Positions 8,594 through 18,621 are shown, counted from the first letter of the stretch. The stretch is DNA of 64,000 nucleotides from Zavarzinella formosa DSM 19928 (GCF_000255705.1 NZ_JH636441.1:371673-435672); one strand, 5' to 3'. Made by a program: numbers and translations. Notes: generated by a model not told the origin, from the letters alone.

Positions 8594-10198
8594 TCAGAAA
8601 CTAATTTTGACCGCCGGGGAACCGTAGAAGAGGTTGGCGCCAAAATCTGACAATTGAAGCGTGTCAGTCCCCAACCCGCCGTCGAACTTGACACTGGAGG
8701 CGAAGATCGCCTTTTGCTCCGGTTTGGCCAGCACGTCGGACACCTTCACTGTGTCGTCTCCGACCCCGGTCTGGATCACCACGGCCCCGAGGAAGTTGGT
8801 GTGCCCCGTCCACCCGGCCAGTTGCTCGATGTTCACGGTGTCCGTCCCGCCGGACGTGTTCAGAGTGAACTTTCCGGCAAATGTGACGTCGTCGATGAGG
8901 ATGAGGTCGTTTCCGCCCCCGGTTGTGATAGTGGCCGCCCCTTGAATCCTCACGGCACGCAATTCAACCGTGTTTGAGTTCGGGGCGGCGCTCGTGCTCA
9001 AGAAATTGAGTGTCTTGCCAATGCTCAGGGCGGTGCCGTTGCCAGAGTCGGCCGTCAGGGAGTTTGCGCCCGCCCCAAGTGTCAGGCTCACCGCTCCGGT
9101 AATCAGGCTGTCGTTAGTTGTGACGAATTGGAGTGAGTCCGAGCCGGCTCCGCCAATGACGGACACATTACCGACGACATTTAGTTCCGTCCCGGCGACA
9201 ATGGAGCTGTTAGACCCGGCGCCGCCGGTGATCGTGATGGCGCCAAACGAGACGAGGTTGCTGTTCAACCCGAGATGAACGAGGTCGTCATTCGCCCCGC
9301 CGGTGAAATTGATCGGCCCGCCGACGAACAGACTGTCGGCGCCGATCACGTCGGTATGGTTGAACCCGGCCCCGTTGGCGACGGTCAGCGCCCCCGTGAT
9401 CTTGGTCACCAATGTGGGGTCGCCGAGGTCCAGCAAATCGCTGCCGGCCCCGTTCGTCACCTTCACCGCCCCGTTGATCGTCAGAGACTTGACCGGGCTG
9501 AGATCAAACTCACTGCCGTCCGTATCCGCACCGGTCGATTGCACATAACCGCCAAGTTTCACATTCTGGGCGGTCTTCCAGTCGAGTTTGTCAAACCCCG
9601 CCCCGTTGGTGACGCTGAACACGCCTCCCACCCGCAAATCAGTTGTGGCGTTGCTGTCAATCAGGCTCCCGCCTTTGCCGTTGTTGATGGTCGTCTTCCC
9701 GAGAAAGTTCAATTCATCATTCAAGTGGATGGTGTCGAGGCCGAGGCCGTTGGTGATTGTCACATCGCCGCCGACTGTGACACCTTGTTGGAAAGTCAAA
9801 AGATTGTTGCCGTCCCCGCCGTTGATGTTCAGAAACGATGGCAGATCGATGTCCTCGGTCGCGCCGTTGAAGGTCAGCGAGTCGATGCCCGCTCCCATGT
9901 TGACGGTCACGCCGCCGGTCACTGGCGTGGTCAGCGTGTGCCCCATGAAGCCGGACACGTTCGTCCCGTTGACCCGCAGGCCGGTGCCGATGTCCGTCGT
10001 GAGCGTCAGGCGGTTGTCGGCCGTCTGGGTGACGGTCAGGGTGTTGTCGGCCGCGTCCCCCATGATCTTCAGCGTCCCGTTCATGAAGGTGACATCGACC
10101 AACCCGGCCGGGACGATCCGTTCGCCGAATTGCTCAACTCCGAGGGTGGTCTTGCGGTTGCGGGAGGCTTGCGAACGGGTCCGGGGGAAGAAAAGCAT
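8594..10198 (-). CDS. Surface beta-strand-repeat protein
   Basis: A 534-residue protein starting MLFFPRTRSQASRNRKTTLG; ATG at 10198 has TTGGAG upstream. The motif VEQFGERIVPAG near residue 20 is a variant of the LEDRTVPA motif in the two S53 proteins of this window, which suggests a shared export or anchoring signal. The rest is a chain of about 22-30 residue beta repeats with GGAGSD, GAGFD and GGNDLI turns, similar to calcium-binding RTX or beta-roll repeats and predicted to form a beta-solenoid. There is no catalytic signature. Probably an extracellular structural or adhesive protein. Confidence 0.75.
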   Translation of the reverse strand: MLFFPRTRSQASRNRKTTLGVEQFGERIVPAGLVDVTFMNGTLKIMGDAADNTLTVTQTADNRLTLTTDIGTGLRVNGTNVSGFMGHTLTTPVTGGVTVNMGAGIDSLTFNGATEDIDLPSFLNINGGDGNNLLTFQQGVTVGGDVTITNGLGLDTIHLNDELNFLGKTTINNGKGGSLIDSNATTDLRVGGVFSVTNGAGFDKLDWKTAQNVKLGGYVQSTGADTDGSEFDLSPVKSLTINGAVKVTNGAGSDLLDLGDPTLVTKITGALTVANGAGFNHTDVIGADSLFVGGPINFTGGANDDLVHLGLNSNLVSFGAITITGGAGSNSSIVAGTELNVVGNVSVIGGAGSDSLQFVTTNDSLITGAVSLTLGAGANSLTADSGNGTALSIGKTLNFLSTSAAPNSNTVELRAVRIQGAATITTGGGNDLILIDDVTFAGKFTLNTSGGTDTVNIEQLAGWTGHTNFLGAVVIQTGVGDDTVKVSDVLAKPEQKAIFASSVKFDGGLGTDTLQLSDFGANLFYGSPAVKISF

Positions 10199-10394
10199 CG
10201 GAATCTCCAAAAATCGTGGCAGGGGTTGTTGGGTTCGATTTTTCAGGCACTTTGCCGTGAACGTCGAACTCTTCCCCACCCCGGACGCGCGACTTTTGGA
10301 TCTGTGACCGCCAATCGGAAAAATATTTCGTGCCGTCGCGGGCACGCGGCTTGCTTCCTTTCCAAATCAAACAACCCTCGACGGGAGTCATGAC

Positions 10395-10601
10395 ATGAGC
10401 GATCCGAATCCTCGCCCGAATCCGATCAACGACCCCAAATCCATTCAAACAACCGCCGTGCCGGCTGGCGACGGCCGGGAACTCGACGAAGACGGCCATA
10501 TCGACGAAGTGGCCGAGGCTTCCGAGGATTCCTTCCCGGCAAGCGACCCGCCAAGCTGGAACAGCCGTGGCCCGTCCCGTGCCGATCCTGAATCGACATG
10601 A
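10395..10601 (+). CDS. Small acidic protein with SFPASDPPSW motif
   Basis: A 68-residue hydrophilic protein, rich in Asp, Glu, Pro and Ser, without signal peptide or membrane segment. GGGAGT lies upstream of the ATG. The stretch EASEDSFPASDPPSW matches a motif seen in small proteins of unknown function in many bacteria, which supports a real gene despite the short length. Probably disordered and cytoplasmic. Function unknown. Confidence 0.6.
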   Translation: MSDPNPRPNPINDPKSIQTTAVPAGDGRELDEDGHIDEVAEASEDSFPASDPPSWNSRGPSRADPEST

Positions 10602-10835
10602 TCGCAGGCAGTTCCGGCATTTTCGGAAAGTCCGGGCGCATGAAAGGGAAATCAATTGCCGGCCGGGCACGGACCGGCAACAAACAGCTTTGCGCTTTGG
10701 GAATGAGTGCGATGGACCGAAACAAAAGGCAATGGTCTGAAGTGATTCGTCACAGCGGTTATGGCTAAGTTCAAGTTTCTGTGGCGGCTGGAAGCCAGAC
10801 TGCGGGAAGTAGTTGAGGCACTCGGCCGGTCGGCG
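10602..10835. other. Intergenic region between convergent genes
   Basis: No supported gene. It holds a 7-bp stem-loop at 10656-10680 (TTGCCGG ... CCGGCAA) without a T-run. A 44-codon open frame at 10761-10895 begins MAKFKF but overlaps the end of the opposing leucine-rich-repeat gene and is not called. Confidence 0.4.
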
Positions 10836-12203
10836 TCACCGGTCGAACAGGGTCTTCGGCAGAGCTTTTTGGAGCATGTCGAACCCTTTCCGTGAAATAT
10901 CCGAGCCAATCAGGGAGAGTGTTTCCAATTTTTTGAAGGCGGCGAGGTCGGGGATGGCGTCGTCGGAGATTGGCGTGAACACGATGCTCAAGGCTTTTAG
11001 TTCCGCCAGACCGGCGAGCGTCTTGAGGCCGTCGTCCGTGATTTTGGTATGGCCGATATCCAGATCGATCAATTTTTTGAAGCCGGCGATGGTCTTGAGG
11101 CTGGTGTCCGTGATTTTGGTGTGACCGACGTTTAGGGACTCGAGCGCCGTCAGGCCGGCGAGGTGCGCGAGGCCGTCGTCGGTGATTTCGGTCAAAAAGA
11201 TGTTGAGGGTGTTGAGCTTGTCCAGTCCGGCCAGGTGCTTCAGGCCGTCGTCCGAGATCGCCGCCTGGACCAGCGTGAGGGCTTCCAACGACTTGAGGGC
11301 CGCCAATTCTTTCAGTCCGGCGTCGTCCATCCGCGCGAACATCAGGTTGAGTTCGGTCAGTTTCTTGCACCGGGCCACCTCTTTAAACTCGGCGGCGGTC
11401 AGTTGGTTGCGGGCCATCAGAAGCCCGGTCAGTTCCGGCAGTTCGGCCAGGTGCTTCAGCCCGGCCGCCGTCACCCGCGTCGAGCCGAGGTCCAGCCAGG
11501 CGAGTTTCGGGAACTGGCTCAAATGGGCGAGTCCGGTGTCCGACAGGCGGGAAAAGGTCAGGTGGAGAGCCGTCAGTTTCTTGAGGGGGGCGAGGTGTTT
11601 CAACCCGGTGTCGGTGAACAGCGTCCCGTTCAGCACCAGCGTCGTAAGACTTTCCATGCGGGCGATGACTTTCAGGCCGTCATCCGTCACCCCCGTCGCC
11701 GCCACGTCCAGCGTGGCGAGGGCCGGCAGGTCGGCCAGATGAGCCAGCCCGGCGTCAGTGACCTTCGACTGCGTGAGGTCGATGCCCGCGAGCCGCTTGT
11801 GGCCGGCGAGGCCTTTCAGTTCGGCGTCGCCGACGTGTTCATTCGCCAGATTGAGGTATGTCAGCATCGGAAAGGCGGCCGCCAGTTTCAAATTGTCCGC
11901 CGTGACTTCGGCCTTCGCGAAGTTCAGGCCGAAAGGCTGTTGCGGCGCCGGCAACTTGGCCAGGCGCTCCCCCGCGAGGCCTTCCCCCGAGAACGACCAC
12001 ATGGCCCCCGGCGACGCCTTGTACGCCGGGAACCAGACACCGGAGCCGTCCTTGACGATCCATGTAAAGTTGAAACCGGCGTCTTTCCACGCGGTCAATA
12101 ATTCCTTCGGCGGGTCCGGCGGCACAACCAGCTTGGTCGGCTCACAGCGGCCGAGGCCGGGCAGGGCGAGCAAACAAACAGTAACGAGGGATGTTCGCAA
12201 CAT
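10836..12203 (-). CDS. Exported leucine-rich-repeat protein
   Basis: A 455-residue protein with a cleavable signal peptide (MLRTSLVTVCLLALPGLGRC). From about residue 115 to the end it is built of some 13 regular 24-residue leucine-rich repeats of the type LTxLxLxxTxITDxGLKHLA. This pattern resembles the cysteine-containing/F-box-like and internalin-like repeats that are abundant in planctomycetes. No enzymatic domain is visible. The repeat face would bind a protein partner in the periplasm or at the surface. The partner is unknown. Confidence 0.85.
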   Translation of the reverse strand: MLRTSLVTVCLLALPGLGRCEPTKLVVPPDPPKELLTAWKDAGFNFTWIVKDGSGVWFPAYKASPGAMWSFSGEGLAGERLAKLPAPQQPFGLNFAKAEVTADNLKLAAAFPMLTYLNLANEHVGDAELKGLAGHKRLAGIDLTQSKVTDAGLAHLADLPALATLDVAATGVTDDGLKVIARMESLTTLVLNGTLFTDTGLKHLAPLKKLTALHLTFSRLSDTGLAHLSQFPKLAWLDLGSTRVTAAGLKHLAELPELTGLLMARNQLTAAEFKEVARCKKLTELNLMFARMDDAGLKELAALKSLEALTLVQAAISDDGLKHLAGLDKLNTLNIFLTEITDDGLAHLAGLTALESLNVGHTKITDTSLKTIAGFKKLIDLDIGHTKITDDGLKTLAGLAELKALSIVFTPISDDAIPDLAAFKKLETLSLIGSDISRKGFDMLQKALPKTLFDR

Positions 12204-12710
12204 GGCGTGCTTTCAATTGCGCGTGACGGGAACCCAGAGATGATTTAGCGGGTGCGGGCGGGGGCGTCATGCGGCCAAAATCGCCGGTTCGCACCCCAAC
12301 ACGGCTCTGGCTGAAAATGCTTGTTACTTCCCGAGTTAGAACTCACCTTTGTGTGCCGTGCCTTTTCCGAGCGTGAAGCGTCACTGACGCTTCACGCTCG
12401 GAAAAGGCACGATACCCGGCATGACACGATTCCGGTCAAAAGTTAATAACCAATTCCGGCCATATGCTTGGTGTGCGCCTGCCCCGGGCGGGCATTCTTT
12501 CGCCGCCTCAATTTCTCCGCCAATTCTCAACTAAAAACGTCGTCTAAACTCCCGGCGTGTGCCGCGAAAACGTGAGAATGAGATTCCTCGCCCTCTGGTT
12601 CGGTGATACATTATCGGGGAAGTTGTCGTACTCGCTCCATGACACCTTCAGACAATTGACCGCCTTTTACTGAATTCCCGCTTTCTTGCTCCATTGCAGG
12701 CAATCAGAAC
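12204..12710. other. 507-bp divergent intergenic region
   Basis: Upstream region of both the leucine-rich-repeat gene (minus) and the first S53 gene (plus). Apart from the perfect palindrome at 12358-12410 no structure stands out. No open frame worth calling and no clear promoter were found. Confidence 0.4.
12358..12410. repeat. Perfect 26-bp-arm palindrome
   Basis: Arms 12358-12383 and 12385-12410 are exact reverse complements around a single central C. The arms contain AAGCGTCA / TGACGCTT and a CCTTTTCC / GGAAAAGG outer part. No T-run follows on either strand and the element sits between divergent promoters, so a terminator role is unlikely. It looks like a mobile or dispersed palindrome or a binding site for a dimeric protein. 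Confidence 0.9.
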
Positions 12711-15512
12711 ATGAAGTTGACTGACACTCTCTCGCCTGTCCTGAACCACGATGCCTCCGCGAAGAGGAAAAACCGGAACAATCATCGTTCCCGGTTGATG
12801 ATTGACACGCTGGAAGACCGCACCGTCCCTGCCGGGCTGGCCGATCCGAGTACGGTGATCGATTATCCTAACTATCGCGTGTACGCGGCTTCCGGTTCGG
12901 TGACGGGCGACGTGGTCCAGATGGGCGAGGCCGACACCCCGGCGGGGGCTTCTTCACCACCGACCAGCGCCAAAACACCCGTTCAAATCCGCAAAGCCTA
13001 CGGACTCGACACCATCTTGTTTGGCGGCGTCACCGGAGACGGCGCCGGCCAGACGGTCGCGATCGTTGACGCCTATGACGATCCGAACATCCTCGCCGAC
13101 CTGACCACCTTTAGCGCCCAATACGGCCTGCCGTCGCCGACGGCCGCGAATTTCTCCAAGGTAAACCAGAGCGGCGGATCCACGGCGGGCATGGCGACCA
13201 ACTCCGGATGGGCGGGTGAAATCTGCCTCGATGTCGAATGGGTTCACGCCATCGCCCCCCAGGCGAAGATTCTGCTGGTCGAGGCCAATGACAGCTTTAG
13301 CAGTAGCCTGAACGTGGCTGTCAATTACGCCAAAAGCGTGGCCGGGGTATCAGTCGTTTCCATGAGTTACGGCGGGGACGAGTATGACGGCGAGAACTCG
13401 GCCGACTCGACGTTCACATCGCTCTCGAACCACCCGGTCACTTTTATCGCATCCACCGGAGATGTCGGCGGGATTGTCGAACAGCCGTCGGTTTCCCCGA
13501 ACGTGCTGGCCGTCGGCGGGACCAGTCTCTTCGCCAGTTCCGCCGGTGTTTACAGTTCGGAATCGGCTTGGGACGGCACCGGGGGCGGGATCAGCGCGTA
13601 TGAAGCCAAACCGAGCTTTCAAAACAGCGTCACGACCCCAAGTTCGAGCATGCGGACGGTCCCCGATGTGTCCTTCGACGCCGACCCCAACACAGGCGTC
13701 GCCGTGTGCGATTCATTCAACGGAGGCTCCAGTCCGTGGTATCAGTTCGGCGGCACCAGTTTCTCGGCTCCCTCGTGGGCGGCGATGATTGCCATCGCCA
13801 ACGAGGGCCGGGTCTTGAGCGGCAAGACTCCGCTCAACGGCCGGGCCGACACGCTTCCGAAACTGTATACCATGTCCGCCGCCAACTTCCACGACGTCAC
13901 CACCGGGTCCGCCGGGTCGTTCAACGCCGCGGCCGGGTATGACCTGACCACCGGACGCGGTTCTCCCCGCGCCAGTTTGATCGTTTCGGCCCTCAATGAT
14001 GGCGACACGCCGCCGCCCCCTTCCAATGTCGTCTTCGTGAACTCCAAGACGGCCTCTTACATCGAGCCGGACGGGGACAAAGTCACCGTGACATTCACCA
14101 AACCCATCCTGACCGCCGCGAACGTCGGCACCATCGTGTCGGCCGCCAAGGTTGGGACGAGCGGATACCAGTTACAGGCGATCAATCTTTCCGGCCTGAC
14201 CGCCGCCGCCGGAACGAACATCACCGTCGCCGCCAAACGAACGCTCGCGAATTCGGACGGGCTGGCGACCGTTGGCCTCATTGACGCATCCGGAATCGAC
14301 CTCGGAACGGTGACGGTCGGCGGAGATCTCGGGAAGATTCTGGCGGGCGACACCACCACCAAAACGGCCGGCATCGGCGCTCTGAGCGTCGCCTCCCTCG
14401 GCCGCATCGGAACCAACTCGCAGGCCGCCGGGGGTAATCTTTCCAGCGCCGTCACCGGGGCGCTGAAGACCCTGACCGTCAAAACCGATATCGCCACCGG
14501 AGCTTCTCTGAATGTCAGCGGAGCCACCAGCGCCGACGGCTATCTCACCACACTCACGGTAAGCGGGAACCTGAACGGCAGCCTGACCCTGAGCGGCAAA
14601 CTGGGAACGGCGAATATCCTGGGAGACCTCAAGGGAAGCGTGTTCACTTCGGACAGCGTCACCACTCTTCATGTCGCCGGTTCCCTCAACGGCCAGAACA
14701 ACTTCGGCTCGATTCAGGTTCTTGGAAACGCGACCACCATCTCCATCGGCGGCAGCATCATCGGCGGCTCCGGGGTTAGCTTCGCCGGGGCGATCAAAGT
14801 CTCCGGAAACCTGACGACCCTGACCGTCGGGCGGGACATCATCGGCGGCTCGGCAACGGCGGCGAGCCAGAACGTCAGCAACAGCGGATCAGTCGCCGTC
14901 GGGGGCCACTTGGGCACGGTGACCGTGGGCGGATCGCTCATTGCCGGGTCTTCAAACGGCTACACGTCCGACACCCTGACGGGAACCGGTTCGATTGAAA
15001 GCAACACCGACATCGGCTCCCTGACCATCAAGGGGGATGTGATCGGCCGCTCGGTCGGGGCCGTGATCTCCGCCCAAAAACAACTGGTTCCGGCGGGCAA
15101 GACACTTTTGACGGACTTGGCCATCGGTACCCTGTCGATCTGGGGGAACATTGAGAATTCCTACATCAAAGCCGGTTATGACTGGAACGGAATCGCAACC
15201 AACGGCAGCGCCCAAATCGGGACGGTCAACCTGCGCGGAGACTGGCGCCAAAGCAGCCTCCTCGCCGGCACGGACATGACGAGACAGGCCATCGTAAACC
15301 GTGCCAACGCAAACGCCCTCTCCAAAGTCAGCCTCATCACCATTGGCGGCCAGATGATCGGCGACACCTCGGCCAGTGTGTCCTACGGCATCACGGCCCA
15401 AAGCATTGTCGCCATGAAGATCGCTGGTCAATCCTTGGGGTTGCTCAAGGGGGAGCACAACGACAATCTGAGCATCGGCTTTTACGGCAATATGAAAGTG
15501 ATTGAATTGTGA
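12711..15512 (+). CDS. S53 (sedolisin-type) surface peptidase with beta-repeat tail, copy 1
   Basis: A 933-residue protein. Residues 1-45 are basic and end in SRLMIDTLEDRTVPAG, the planctomycete surface-protein motif. Residues about 100-430 form a peptidase S53 domain: GQTVAIVDAYDDPN, then Glu and Asp spaced E-x3-D in GEICLDVEWVHAIAP (about 169/173), oxyanion Asp in IASTGDVGG (about 250) and nucleophile Ser in GGTSFSAPSWAA (about 346). All four S53 catalytic residues are visible. DLTTGRGSP resembles the C-terminal calcium site. The remaining 500 residues are beta-strand repeats (LTVGRDIIGGS and similar). The usual pro-kumamolisin propeptide is not recognisable. It is followed by a close paralogue. 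Confidence 0.82.
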   Translation: MKLTDTLSPVLNHDASAKRKNRNNHRSRLMIDTLEDRTVPAGLADPSTVIDYPNYRVYAASGSVTGDVVQMGEADTPAGASSPPTSAKTPVQIRKAYGLDTILFGGVTGDGAGQTVAIVDAYDDPNILADLTTFSAQYGLPSPTAANFSKVNQSGGSTAGMATNSGWAGEICLDVEWVHAIAPQAKILLVEANDSFSSSLNVAVNYAKSVAGVSVVSMSYGGDEYDGENSADSTFTSLSNHPVTFIASTGDVGGIVEQPSVSPNVLAVGGTSLFASSAGVYSSESAWDGTGGGISAYEAKPSFQNSVTTPSSSMRTVPDVSFDADPNTGVAVCDSFNGGSSPWYQFGGTSFSAPSWAAMIAIANEGRVLSGKTPLNGRADTLPKLYTMSAANFHDVTTGSAGSFNAAAGYDLTTGRGSPRASLIVSALNDGDTPPPPSNVVFVNSKTASYIEPDGDKVTVTFTKPILTAANVGTIVSAAKVGTSGYQLQAINLSGLTAAAGTNITVAAKRTLANSDGLATVGLIDASGIDLGTVTVGGDLGKILAGDTTTKTAGIGALSVASLGRIGTNSQAAGGNLSSAVTGALKTLTVKTDIATGASLNVSGATSADGYLTTLTVSGNLNGSLTLSGKLGTANILGDLKGSVFTSDSVTTLHVAGSLNGQNNFGSIQVLGNATTISIGGSIIGGSGVSFAGAIKVSGNLTTLTVGRDIIGGSATAASQNVSNSGSVAVGGHLGTVTVGGSLIAGSSNGYTSDTLTGTGSIESNTDIGSLTIKGDVIGRSVGAVISAQKQLVPAGKTLLTDLAIGTLSIWGNIENSYIKAGYDWNGIATNGSAQIGTVNLRGDWRQSSLLAGTDMTRQAIVNRANANALSKVSLITIGGQMIGDTSASVSYGITAQSIVAMKIAGQSLGLLKGEHNDNLSIGFYGNMKVIEL

Positions 15513-15804
15513 CGGGCGCAAGCCATATCCGGCGTCTCGTCTTTTTCTTAAAGATGCCGTGATCGCCTGAATGATCTCGGGCCTGGCCAATAAAACCTTC
15601 CGTCCAGACGCCCCGGCCATTTGCAGGTGATGAAACAGCCGTCGATCAGTGATCGATTGCCGCATGAAACCAGCAATCATCATTTTTCGTTCGCATTTCC
15701 ATGCGGCACATTTTGAAAAAATGTCCAATCATTTGAAAAGCAAGCCGCCAACCACCCGGCGCTTTGTTTTGAGATTGATTCTCTCCATCACGAGCCGGCA
15801 CACC
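15513..15804 (+). other. Leader region of the second S53 gene
   Basis: The frame is open from 15649, but the start used here is ATG 15805, which aligns with the N-terminus of copy 1. The 292 bases contain no separate gene; no clear promoter or terminator was recognised. Confidence 0.4.
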
Positions 15805-18621
15805 ATGAAACGCACGAGAGTTCTTTCCTCAACCCGGAATCATGTTCAGAACATGCGGGGAAACGCAAAAAAGCATCAGTCTCGGTTGATGATCGAATCA
15901 CTGGAAGATCGCACCGTTCCCGCCGTCCTGACCAGCGGGGACACCATGTTGGTTCATCCGGACTACCAAGTGTTCGGCAGTTCGGCCCCGGCGACGGGCG
16001 ATGTGGTTCAGATGGGCGAAACCGTCACCCCGGCCGGATCGGTTTCGCCGGTCGCCACTTCCAAAACACCTTCTCAAATCATCAAAGCCTACGGGCTTGG
16101 CAACATCGTCTTTGGCGGCATCACGGCTGACGGCGCCGGCCAGACGGTTGCGATTGTCGATGCCTACGACGACCCGAACATTCTCGCCGACTTGACGACC
16201 TTTAGCGCCCAATACAACCTTCCGGCCCCGACCGCTTCCAACTTTGTGAAGGTGAGCCAAACAGGGGGATCAACGACGGGCCTGGCAACCGACGCCGGAT
16301 GGGCGGGCGAAATCTGTCTGGACGTTGAATGGGTTCACGCCATTGCCCCCCAGGCGAAGATCATGCTGGTCGAGGCGACCAACAATCAGAATGTCAATCT
16401 CCAGGCGGCGGTCAAATATGCCAGGAGCGTATCCGGCGTTTCGGTCGTTTCCATGAGTTATGGCGGGAACGAGTTCAGCACGGAAAGCTCATACGACAGC
16501 GTTTACACGTCGCTGGCCAACCATCCGGTCACCTTTATCGCATCGACGGGGGACACGGGCGGGATCGTGGAGCAACCCTCGGTGTCCCCGAATGTGCTGG
16601 CGGTCGGCGGCACCAGCCTCTACCTCACCGGAACCGACGATTACGATTCCGAAGCCACTTGGGGAGTCTACTCCATTCCAAGTGATGTTGAAGGAACTGG
16701 CGGGGGTGTCAGCCAATATGAAGCCAAGCCAAGCTATCAACACAGTGTCACGACTCCCAGCGCAACAAAGCGAACGGTCCCGGACGTGGCCTTTGACGCC
16801 GATCCCGACACGGGTGTCGCCGTGTGCGATTCATTTAACGGAGGCGCGACGCCGTGGTATCAATTCGGCGGCACCAGCTTTTCCGCACCCTCCTGGGCGG
16901 CGACGATTGCCATTGCCAATGAAGTCAGGGCGATCAGCGGCAAAGCGCCTCTCAACGGACGGGCTGACACGCTGCCAAAACTTTACTCCATGCCCGCCGC
17001 CAATTTCAACGATATCACCTTGGGATCGGCCGGTCACTTTACCGCCGGAACGGGCTATGACCTCACCACCGGGCGAGGCTCTCCCACCGGGAGTCCGCTG
17101 ATCTTCGCGCTCAATGACAACGCCCAGCCCTTGTCCGCCGATGCGACATTCGTGAACTCCAAGACGGCCAGTTACATTGAGCCGGACGGGGACAAAGTCA
17201 CCGTGACATTCACCAAACCCATCCTGACACTGGCCAACGTCTCCTCCATTTTTGAGACCGCCAAAGTCGGAACGGGCTATCAACTCCAAGAGATCAATCT
17301 CAATAACCTGGCGGCGGCCGCCGGGACAAACATCACTGTCACCACCAAACGAACATTCGTAAATTCGGACGGACTGGCAACCATCGGCGCCATCGACGCC
17401 ACGGGCATCGATCTCGGAACCGTCTCGATTGTCGGCGATCTCGGGAAGATTCTGGCGGGGGACGTCACCACCCAGACGGCTGGCATCGGTGCCCTGAGCG
17501 TCGCCTCCCTCGGCCGCTACGGGACTGACTCGCAGGCCGCCGGGGGCGATCTTTCCAGCGCCGTCACCGGGGCGTTGAAGACCCTGACCGTCAAAACTGA
17601 TATCGCCTCCGGTGCATCTCTGAACATCAGCGGGGGCACCGGCACTGACGGCAACATCACCACGCTCATGGTAAGCGGGAACTTGAACGGCAGCCTGTCC
17701 CTGACCGGCAAACTGGGAACGGCGAATATCTTGGGCGATCTCAAGGGGAATGTGTTCGCCTCGGACAGCATCACCACTCTTCACGTCACCGGTTCCCTCA
17801 GCGGCCAGAACCAGCATGGAACCATCCAGTCGCTCGGAAACGTGACCACCATCTCCATCGGCGGCAGCATCATCGGTGGCGATGGCGTCAGCCTGGCCGG
17901 GGCGATCAAAATTTCCGGCAACCTGACGACATTGACCGTCGGGCGGGACATCATCGGCGGATCGGCAACGGCGGCGAGCCAGAACGTCAGCAACAGCGGA
18001 TCGGTCGCCGTCGGAGGCCACTTGGGCACGATGACCGTGGGCGGTTCGCTGATCTCCGGGGCCTATAACGGTTACACAAACGCCAATCTCACGGGGACCG
18101 GTTCGATTGAAAGCAACACGGATATCACCACCCTGACCATCAAAGGGGATGTGATCGGCCGCTCGGTCCCGGCGGTGATTTCCGCTCAAAAGCAACTGGT
18201 TCCGACAGGCAAAACGCTTCTGACGGACTTGGCCATCGGCACCCTGTCGATCCGCGGCAACCTTGAGAATGCCAACATTTTGGCCGGTTACGACTGGAAC
18301 GGAAACGCGGCGAACGGCAGCGCCCAAATCGGCACCCTCAGCCTGGGGGGAGACTGGTATCAAAGCAACCTCCTCGTCGGCGTGGACACGACGGGACTGG
18401 CCATCGCAAACCGCGACAACCAAACTGCCTTGTCCAAAGTCAGCCTCATCACCGTCGGCGGCCAGATGATCGGCGACACGACGGCCGCTACCTATCTGAT
18501 CTCGGCCCAGAATATCGTCGCGATGAAGATCGCCGGTCAATCCCTCGGACTGACCACGGGGGCACACAATGACAATCTGAGCCTCGGCTTCTACGGCAAC
18601 ATGCGGTTGATCGAAGTGTGA
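15805..18621 (+). CDS. S53 (sedolisin-type) surface peptidase with beta-repeat tail, copy 2
   Basis: A 938-residue paralogue of the preceding gene, alignable end to end by eye. ATG at 15805 gives MKRTRVLSSTRNHVQNMRG and then SRLMIESLEDRTVPAV, parallel to copy 1; the 52 codons upstream have no counterpart there. Catalytic motifs are kept: GEICLDVEWVHAIAP, IASTGDTGG and GGTSFSAPSWAA. The C-terminal repeat region is very similar to copy 1, sharing blocks such as LTVGRDIIGGSATAASQN. The pair arose by tandem duplication. Both probably encode acid-type serine carboxyl peptidases at the cell surface. Substrates are unknown. Confidence 0.82.
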   Translation: MKRTRVLSSTRNHVQNMRGNAKKHQSRLMIESLEDRTVPAVLTSGDTMLVHPDYQVFGSSAPATGDVVQMGETVTPAGSVSPVATSKTPSQIIKAYGLGNIVFGGITADGAGQTVAIVDAYDDPNILADLTTFSAQYNLPAPTASNFVKVSQTGGSTTGLATDAGWAGEICLDVEWVHAIAPQAKIMLVEATNNQNVNLQAAVKYARSVSGVSVVSMSYGGNEFSTESSYDSVYTSLANHPVTFIASTGDTGGIVEQPSVSPNVLAVGGTSLYLTGTDDYDSEATWGVYSIPSDVEGTGGGVSQYEAKPSYQHSVTTPSATKRTVPDVAFDADPDTGVAVCDSFNGGATPWYQFGGTSFSAPSWAATIAIANEVRAISGKAPLNGRADTLPKLYSMPAANFNDITLGSAGHFTAGTGYDLTTGRGSPTGSPLIFALNDNAQPLSADATFVNSKTASYIEPDGDKVTVTFTKPILTLANVSSIFETAKVGTGYQLQEINLNNLAAAAGTNITVTTKRTFVNSDGLATIGAIDATGIDLGTVSIVGDLGKILAGDVTTQTAGIGALSVASLGRYGTDSQAAGGDLSSAVTGALKTLTVKTDIASGASLNISGGTGTDGNITTLMVSGNLNGSLSLTGKLGTANILGDLKGNVFASDSITTLHVTGSLSGQNQHGTIQSLGNVTTISIGGSIIGGDGVSLAGAIKISGNLTTLTVGRDIIGGSATAASQNVSNSGSVAVGGHLGTMTVGGSLISGAYNGYTNANLTGTGSIESNTDITTLTIKGDVIGRSVPAVISAQKQLVPTGKTLLTDLAIGTLSIRGNLENANILAGYDWNGNAANGSAQIGTLSLGGDWYQSNLLVGVDTTGLAIANRDNQTALSKVSLITVGGQMIGDTTAATYLISAQNIVAMKIAGQSLGLTTGAHNDNLSLGFYGNMRLIEV

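Noticed and set aside
10761-10895. 44-codon frame beginning MAKFKF, reminiscent of FliJ starts
   Set aside because: It is too short, has no flagellar neighbours and overlaps the end of the opposing leucine-rich-repeat gene.
16831-18567. 578-codon minus-strand frame opposite the second S53 gene
   Set aside because: Shadow of the beta-repeat coding region; no start signal or recognised motif.
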